A stretch of DNA of 64,000 bases from Artemisia argyi. Lineage: Eukaryota > Streptophyta > Magnoliopsida > Asterales > Asteraceae. Position numbers and translations under genes: made by a program. Positions 57,492 through 64,000 of the stretch are shown in pieces (the first letter of the stretch is position 1; each line of letters begins with the position of its first letter). The notes below the pieces were generated by a model. It was not told the DNA's origin, searched no databases, and was given only the letters and a program-made list of their open reading frames with translations. The stretch is taken from positions 110,762,361-110,826,360 of the forward strand of contig CM060703.1 of assembly GCA_030686995.1 (NCBI GenBank), in the 5' to 3' direction.

Positions 57492-60400
57492 TGATTTTGA
57501 TGAGATTATGCTAATGAATAAGTAAATGAAGCACAAATAATCACTCAAGCACGTATTTCAAATAAGGCAACTCGAAACGTAACGTAAAATCAAAACCGTA
57601 TGCTAAAACGTAAAATAAACGTTAACGTACGAAATAAAACGCGACTTTAAAGCTACACTACTCCTACGGACTTGGAAATAATTTTGAAAAGTAAAAAATG
57701 ATAAAAGAAAATTTTGAGAAAAAGAAAAATATTTTTTTGACTTTTTAATTATTTTTTATGAATTAAAAACTAATTAACTAATTAAAAATTAAAAGAAAAT
57801 GCAAATAAAGTGAGAAAAATGAAAAATAAAGTTTGAAAATTATGAAATAACTAAAAATTAATTTTAAAATTAAAAACTAATTTTTTTGGCTTTTTGTGTA
57901 ATTTTTGGGAATTAAAAACTATTAAATCTAATTAAAATTCAAATTAAATTCAAAATAAATGGGAAAAATACAAAATAAATTTCTAAAATTCTAAAATAAA
58001 TGAAAATAATTTTCTAAAATATTTTTGGATTTTTCTTGGCTTTTTCTGATTTTTTTGGATTTTTCAGTAATTAAAATGTATTTAAAATTGATTAAAAATG
58101 AAAATTAATTAGGAAAAATAGCAAATGAACTTGGAAAAATATGAAAAACTTAGGGAAATTCTAAAATATTATTTTAAAGCTAGGAAAAATATAAAAATTG
58201 AAAAATAAACATTGTAGCTATCACTTGCTATGAAAACAGCTTAAACAAAGTGCTTAATGATAAGCAGTTTGACCAAGGTTTGACCAATTGATTTTTAGAC
58301 TTAGGAAAGCTTGATGGAACAATTGAAAGGTCAAAATGATCTCAGAAACTTAGGTAAGGCCAAAACAGATACAATAAGCCAAAGGGTGAATAAGCAGATA
58401 AGCAAAACAAAATAAGCTGATGATTCAATTAATGAACTGAACAACTAGAAGCACAATAGTCTTAAAGGAACAATAAAATTGAGGATCCAACTTATGAATC
58501 ACAAGTGCAGCCCTACTCTAGAAAACAGATGCAATTCTCCAACTACTCACTAAATCAGCCAAAAAAGCAGTGTATATAAGCTGATAAGGGCAAACTTAGG
58601 GGGGCAAAAATACCTACTAACCAGCTGAGATCCCAAATATACCAGTAATTCCAATTTCTAAACCAAATTGGGCCCTTAAATGAACCTGAGATCAAGTTGT
58701 GTTGAAACTGTAAGGTCTTAGGGATTTGACTTTATTGCAATCCTAGTTTGACTAATGTGAATTTCTACTGTTCAATTAGATTAAGTTATTAGAACACTGA
58801 ATTAACCTAGATGCACCTTAATTCTAAATACTTGCAAAAACTCAGACCACAAATTTTACTTATGTTATCCGAGATTTATTTCTAAATTAAGATTGACTTT
58901 AATCAAAGTTACCTACCAATATTAAGCTTCTAAAGTCCTACTACTGCCTACTATGAACTAAAGATGCAGAGAAATCAGCTCTTAAACTTCTACACCTAAG
59001 CTAACTAGTCTGATCCAAACACCCCTAAATGATACAGAATTGGATTTATATGAAGCAAACTAAGTGAGCACACCAATCCAAACCACTAATTCAGTATCTA
59101 AATTGATACAATATGCTTAAATGATTTTAATTCTCAGATCTCAAACACTAAAGAAAACACAGAAACACAGATACTAGAGTATGACAGCAATTATGAAACA
59201 GATAAGAACCAAACTCAATATTAAACTACTAATGATGAAACAAGCTATTACTGAACAAAATTATAATGCAACTACTATTATGAAACAGAAACAAGTAATT
59301 AAAAACAATTCTACACTACTAATTCTAATTATGCAGTAAAGAGATAAAAAAAATGAGAAACTCACAGGCTAATTCCCCCTCAGCTCAAACAGAGGGGGTT
59401 CACTTAGCTAGCCTGTCTCTTAGACAGGCCAAAAGCTCCTTTCTAGCTGTCTCAACTCCAAATAAGCTAGCTTATTTAATAAGCTTGATGTTTGACTAAT
59501 GGTTGACTTTTGTGTTTTTGGGAATAAAAGACAAAGAAAACCTTATAAAAGCTATTATTAATCTGATATAAGTTTAAATGAAACAGTAAATAATTTGAAA
59601 TTGAAATTTAAACTATATTTTTCTTTTCTGATTTTTTCTAATTTTTTTTTTTTGGATTTTCAATATTAGATAAAACAGACACTTAAATGTAATGATAAAC
59701 AAACTAAAATTATAGATTTAAACTAAATAAAAGCAATAAACTGAAATTGAAACAAGGAGACAATTAATTGAAATTAAAAGTAAATTTTATTAAAAATAAA
59801 AAGCTGAGTACAATTGCTGTAAACTGAAATTACATTAAAGGAAATAACAGAAAAATACATAAAACTTAACTAAAAACCTACACATTACTAATGAAGGAGG
59901 GGGGGGGGGGGGGGTGGTATTTATAGCCGTGTGATGAGATCCTTGGATAATCCATGTCAGCGATCCACACCACTATTTGTGTTTGTTTGAGTCACTCTCA
60001 GCCTTTATATGCGCTTCCAGATGTTTCCCATCAATCTTGACCCTTGGATTGAATGAATGATGTGACTAATCCTCCGTGTGTGATGCTGTTGGACCACGTG
60101 TCATTCTTTCTGACATGCTTTGATGCGTGACTGATGCGTGATATTCTTCTAGAAACTCCAATGAGTGGGTAATTATTACCCACATGAGGTAATTGATGGT
60201 AATTGAAGAGTGGGGGTTTTAGGGTTCTTGGGGGGAACAGTTGTTTTTCTGGGTAAAAATAAAAATGGGGGGCGGGAATTATATTTGGGGTTGTTTTTAT
60301 TAAAGGGGTTGACCGGGTATTAAGGGGATCCGGGTAATATTATTAATTTGACCGAATTTAAAAGGGAAGTGGGCTGACATTGTTTTGGGCCAAGAAGGGA

Positions 60401-60936
60401 TTGGGTTAACAGCTGTGGATTGGATCCAGTTTTATTATAAGAGTAGTATCATTTGTAAGGCAAGGACCAATTTTGTAGTGCTACAATTTCCAAGGACTAA
60501 TTCTGTAAATTATCCAAAGTTTCCTTAAGGGTATTTCTTGATTATTCTTGAATAATGGAGGACCTCTTTTGACTTTTCTTTAAAAATTACTCAAGGGACC
60601 ATTTTTGTAATTTCCTGAAAGTGCAGGGACTAAAGTTGCCAAATTCTCAAACTTTGATCAGGGACTAATTATGCAACTTTGTGAATCTCTGAGGACTTCC
60701 TTTGACATTTTAAGCTTTCTTTGATCATTTTGCTTCCCCGGCTCCGGCTTTTGACCTTTTTCCATTCTCGTGCTCGTTTTTGTCGGTTTTGGCTTTGTTT
60801 TTGTTCATTTATTCACATATCCGTACCTGCACATTCACAAATACAAAAACACACATTCCATTGGCATATTTGGTTAGTATTTGGTGTATTTGGTCTGATT
60901 TAAGCCTAAAAAGGATGTGTGAAAAAGCACACATCA
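57492..60936 (-). repeat. 3' LTR of element D2 (about 3445 bp)
   Basis: On the minus strand it starts TGATGTGTGCTTTTTCACAC. A minus-strand TATAAATA is at 59918-59925, next to a 16-base G run (59899-59914). Related phrases to D1 are listed there. Confidence 0.7.
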
Positions 60937-62841
60937 AAATCCCCCAGACTAAGGTATTGCCATGTCCTCACGCAATGTCATCACCTCACGCTTAAGAGAT
61001 AAATCATTTCAAAACCTCTCTTTACTGACGTTGTAAAGTAGCAATGATGTTCAAAAGAGATATCAAAATCATTTATTCTCAAAAACGCTCTGTTTTCCGA
61101 TTTTTGAATAACAACTACTACTACTCTTTTTGTACTTTTTCATTTATATATGTGACGGTTTGCTTTGACTTTCGTTATCAATTCTTATCTATTGATAACT
61201 TTCAGGGTCAACGAGTAGAAACACTTCTCACAGAGAAGAGACCATACGGATAAAAATCGTTATCCTTGATTTTTCACAAGCTCCCAAACTAAGCGTAAAA
61301 TCGAGATCATTGTTTATCACAAGTTAGATGCTAACACTACCCACAAAAGTTAATTGTGTCATTACCTCTTGTTCCCAGTTCCTAAGTTTTGTATCTCAAG
61401 ATTTTAATTTGTGAGAAATGAATTGCTTCATATTTTCTCGTTTTGATATTTGTTAGTCCGATAAGAGCAGAAAATTTGAACGCTAAGTAGTTTCCAAACT
61501 TTCCCTCGAAAACCCCTGCATACAGAAATCGGGTCCACATGAAGGTCTCTGATTTAACACGATTTGTGGAGGTCCCCCTTTTTATTTACGACCGAGACAT
61601 ACCATGTCTGATACCCGAAACGGAAGCTTTTTATTAGGGAAACCCCCGGAGTCGAAGCTTGGCATTTTTGCATAATTATAAGCACTTTAATAATACTTGG
61701 TCCCCAGTCTTTTATTTCTTTTACAACAACGGTTTTTGAGCCGCCAAGATGTAAGAGCTTTATTATGACCTTGGATTTATATCCGCTGCTTTTTTATAGC
61801 TTTGGATTCCTCTGCCTTTTTATTTGGCTTTGGACTATTATTATTGATATTCATAATCATATGCCAAACCCCGAGTCCTACGGCCTTTACTAAGATCACA
61901 ACATCGGCTGCGAACCGGCAAGCTGCAATAGTCTATTTCACCGTAACACTGGCAGTACCCCTATGTGTACCAAACCCCCATATGCAGAGATTTTGTTGGG
62001 AACGAGAAAAAACTAAGTATTGCCCAAACCGTATACCCTTAATTAATCCTAGAGATCTATTATTATTGGTGTGCAAGCTTGTGGGAACAAGGAGGCCACA
62101 AGTACCTTTCGTGGGCTCTAAAGAGATCCAACTACTCCACGTTTAGCATGAAACTTCTAAATAAACTTTATCATTCCTCGATCTCCGCAAATTTAAAATC
62201 CCAAGTAATGAGATCCGCGGATGCTTAGCCATAATCTTTTGATTATTTTGGTTAAGGGAGACGAGCTAGGGCTCAACACGCCCGGTCAAGTCGAAACATT
62301 TATTTCTACTCTCACCGGTAGGAAAGTCAAAACAAGGTGTCAAATCTTATTATTACTTCATATATATATTTTTTTCATTCATCATTTTTTTTTGATTATA
62401 AAGCGGTGACAAAAATTTAAATGTTTGGCGGAAAACGGAGTTGCGTAATTTAACAGCTCAGATGATGGTACAGGTCAAATCGAATTGAAGATTCAACCCC
62501 CAGACTAAAGTGAAACATTGTCCTCAATGTTTTAAGGGTACGGGTAGTCTACGTAATATCTAAGGCCGTTTATTAAGTATGCCAAGAGATAAACGTTAGT
62601 CGATAAGATTTTGGATATGGTGAATTTCCAAAAGAGCAGCGAAGGATGAGACTCGAGTGGAGAGAACGACAAACCATGAGCACGAGAGTCCTCAAACTTT
62701 GGGGAAATTCCTGAACATTCACAAACAACCACGAAAACACGAGTTTGGAAAGGGTCGCCCCCCTCACGTCACGTTACTTAGAAAATAGAAAATAGAGAAA
62801 ATGAAATTGGATAAACATGGGGTGCCTCTCACGAAGCGCTT
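60937..62841 (-). other. Non-coding 3' region of D2 with hairpin/polypurine modules
   Basis: It holds the LTR-proximal polypurine tract (60937-60952), a second tract with perfect 8-bp hairpin (62494-62532), and the conserved CATGGGGTGCCTC...GAAGCGCTT block (62816-62841). The layout parallels 15136-17645 of the Athila-like element. A frame at 61802-62146 has no recognisable domain and is probably chance. Confidence 0.6.
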
Positions 62842-63004
62842 GTTTTTGATCACCGAGTCACATGAGCTTGACTCGATCCCCGAATTAATTCGTCCTTGGG
62901 GAGAGCAAATGGAAAATAATCTCCATTGGGCTTTCATTCAAAATATTTGGATAAACTTATGAATTATGAGAAAGTTCCACCCCGATAAGATAACCAATGG
63001 TATT

Positions 63005-63373
63005 TTAATAGTGAAAACTTTTAAAAACGATACCAGGGTCAAAAACAACATCCTCACTCCCTACGGAGTGACGGATAAGAGAAATCACACCAAATGTTAC
63101 AAATGGCAAGAAGGTCATGATAACCATCTTGAAAAACTCATCATCATCAAAAGAAAACTTCATAATTGTGGAATTATGAATTTTATCATTCAAGCTCATG
63201 TTAAAAACTTTTCCGGGTGGGAGGGATGGGATAAACTTTTCATTCAAATTCTCATTTATAAGAACACCACCCGGATCATGATCAATTTCATAATCAAAAC
63301 TGAAACTTTCATATTCTGGATTAGAAAACTTTTCAAAATCACATTTGTTAGTGCAAATATTACGATATTTAAT
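63005..63373 (-). CDS. C-terminal part of an unrecognised D2 protein (partial)
   Basis: An open frame of 122 codons with no ATG at its upstream edge (TAG at 63374-63376) ends at 63005. It is rich in Phe, Asp and Glu (YESFSFDYEIDHD, FSFDDDEFFKM) and ends in a hydrophobic stretch TFLPFVTFGVI and VVFDPGI. Position matches the gag C-terminus of the Athila-like element: just upstream of the conserved block. It could be the last exon or truncated end of the D2 ORF. Function unknown. Confidence 0.4.
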   Translation of the reverse strand: MKYRNICTNKCDFEKFSNPEYESFSFDYEIDHDPGGVLINENLNEKFIPSLPPGKVFNMSLNDKIHNSTIMKFSFDDDEFFKMVIMTFLPFVTFGVISLIRHSVGSEDVVFDPGIVFKSFHY

Positions 63374-63376
63374 CTA

Positions 63377-64000
63377 TACAGTCTCGTTTGTTTTGATTGA
63401 TGACAAACGTATAACTTGATACATAACGTAAAATGTACAAGTTACTTGTAATCATACTTTGTCTCAACAAACATTCAACATCTCTCAACGTCTCGAATCA
63501 TCGTATGCTACAACACAGGTTCGTACATGTTTGTTATGTAGCATTATGATCAAACCCCTTGACCAACAATTTAGAATGACTAAAATACTTTTAGGGTCTC
63601 TAAGTATTTTATGTGTCAAAATGCACTTTAGGGGTCAAATAGAATAAGTGCCACTTCAAGTGTTTAAGTAATATTAGTAAGTTTTACAAATGATAAAAAT
63701 GTGATGACATTAGGAATCAAACATTTTTAGTAACTCATTAACTTACTATAACAACATTACTTAGGTAATATATACAAGTTTACTTTCATATATATCTTAA
63801 TCTTTAAGTAGAAATATAAATACATCACATCATGTGCATTTATGGAAAGGTTGAGTGTTTGACTTTCCATAAAGGTCTTACACATTTTGGAAGCATTCCA
63901 TATTGATTCAATGTATGTTTGACTAGAAATAAATATGATGTGACATTGTTAGATATGGAAAGTTATTGTAAATAGTAATCCATGGTTTTGGAACATGGTA
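63377..64000. other. Unassigned sequence at the right edge
   Basis: AT-rich; no domain seen. Direct repeats such as TGTTTGACT and GGAAAG...TCCATA suggest another element border, but no TSD could be confirmed. Confidence 0.3.

Larger units (their letters stand above)
57492..64000 (-). mobile_element. Element D2: Tat/Athila-type LTR element, 3' part (runs off window)
   Basis: Minus orientation: internal sequence from 64000 down to 60937, then the 3' LTR (60936 to about 57492). A polypurine tract TAGTCTGGGGGATTTT lies directly before the LTR. The left boundary TGATTTTGATG at 57492 (flank AAAAG) is the best TG start but is uncertain since the partner LTR is outside. It is inserted into element E. 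Confidence 0.7.

Noticed and set aside
61802..62146. 114-codon ORF in D2
   Set aside because: Plus-strand frame in a minus-oriented element, no domain, starts at a non-ATG codon.

Overview
This window is plant nuclear DNA made almost entirely of LTR retrotransposons nested inside one another. There are no tRNA, rRNA or CRISPR loci and no intact host gene. It points to a large-genome eudicot. The Athila-type Gag (residues starting GEYSRPSHQGYRNTIEL) and the chromovirus-type zinc-knuckle Gag resemble, from memory, proteins common in Asteraceae assemblies (Tanacetum/Artemisia-like). That placement is inference, not a database result.

The oldest layer is a broken, intron-containing gene of the plant DUF1985 family (exons 2888-3803 and 34093-34958). 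A SIRE-type Copia element (S1, only its 3' part visible, 1-2648) lies just upstream. Inside one small intron sits a minus-strand element B with no coding capacity (LARD-like, 3845-34034, TSD TCTGT). Its left LTR was split by a minus-strand Athila-like Gag-only element (4736-28465, TSD ATACC). That element received three insertions: a nearly complete SIRE-type Copia element S2 in its left LTR (5058-14038, TSD ATGAA/ATAAA), a non-autonomous CACTA transposon in its gag gene (19619-23037, TSD ACT) which itself carries a small hAT element (20699-21234), and a 3-kb solo LTR in its right LTR (24027-27073, TSD GGATT). The deepest chain runs gene > B > Athila > CACTA > hAT.

The last visible exon of the gene is cut at 34959 by a plus-strand Ty3/gypsy chromovirus (Tekay-like, E). 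E has a 5' LTR (34959-37386), an initiator-Met primer site and degenerate RNase H/integrase (about 55880-57350). E received a minus-strand, young, Gag-only element C (38644-50745, two 4058-bp LTRs, TSD TATGG), a solo LTR D1 (51266-54997, TSD GTGAG) and a Tat/Athila-type minus-strand element D2 (from about 57492, running off the window).

The most interesting signals are: (1) accessory ORFs in the SIRE copies that share a HxxxCxCCI...IExLL motif, one with its own promoter block resembling the LTR promoter; (2) two related two-helix membrane micro-ORFs antisense to gag in element C; (3) repeated hairpin-plus-polypurine modules and a conserved 26-bp block shared by the unrelated-looking Athila and D2 elements; and (4) a chromoviral Gag split into a coiled-coil ORF and an ORF with zinc knuckles but no visible capsid domain. 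All element boundaries rest on TG...CA (or CACTA) termini plus matching target-site duplications read directly in the sequence.
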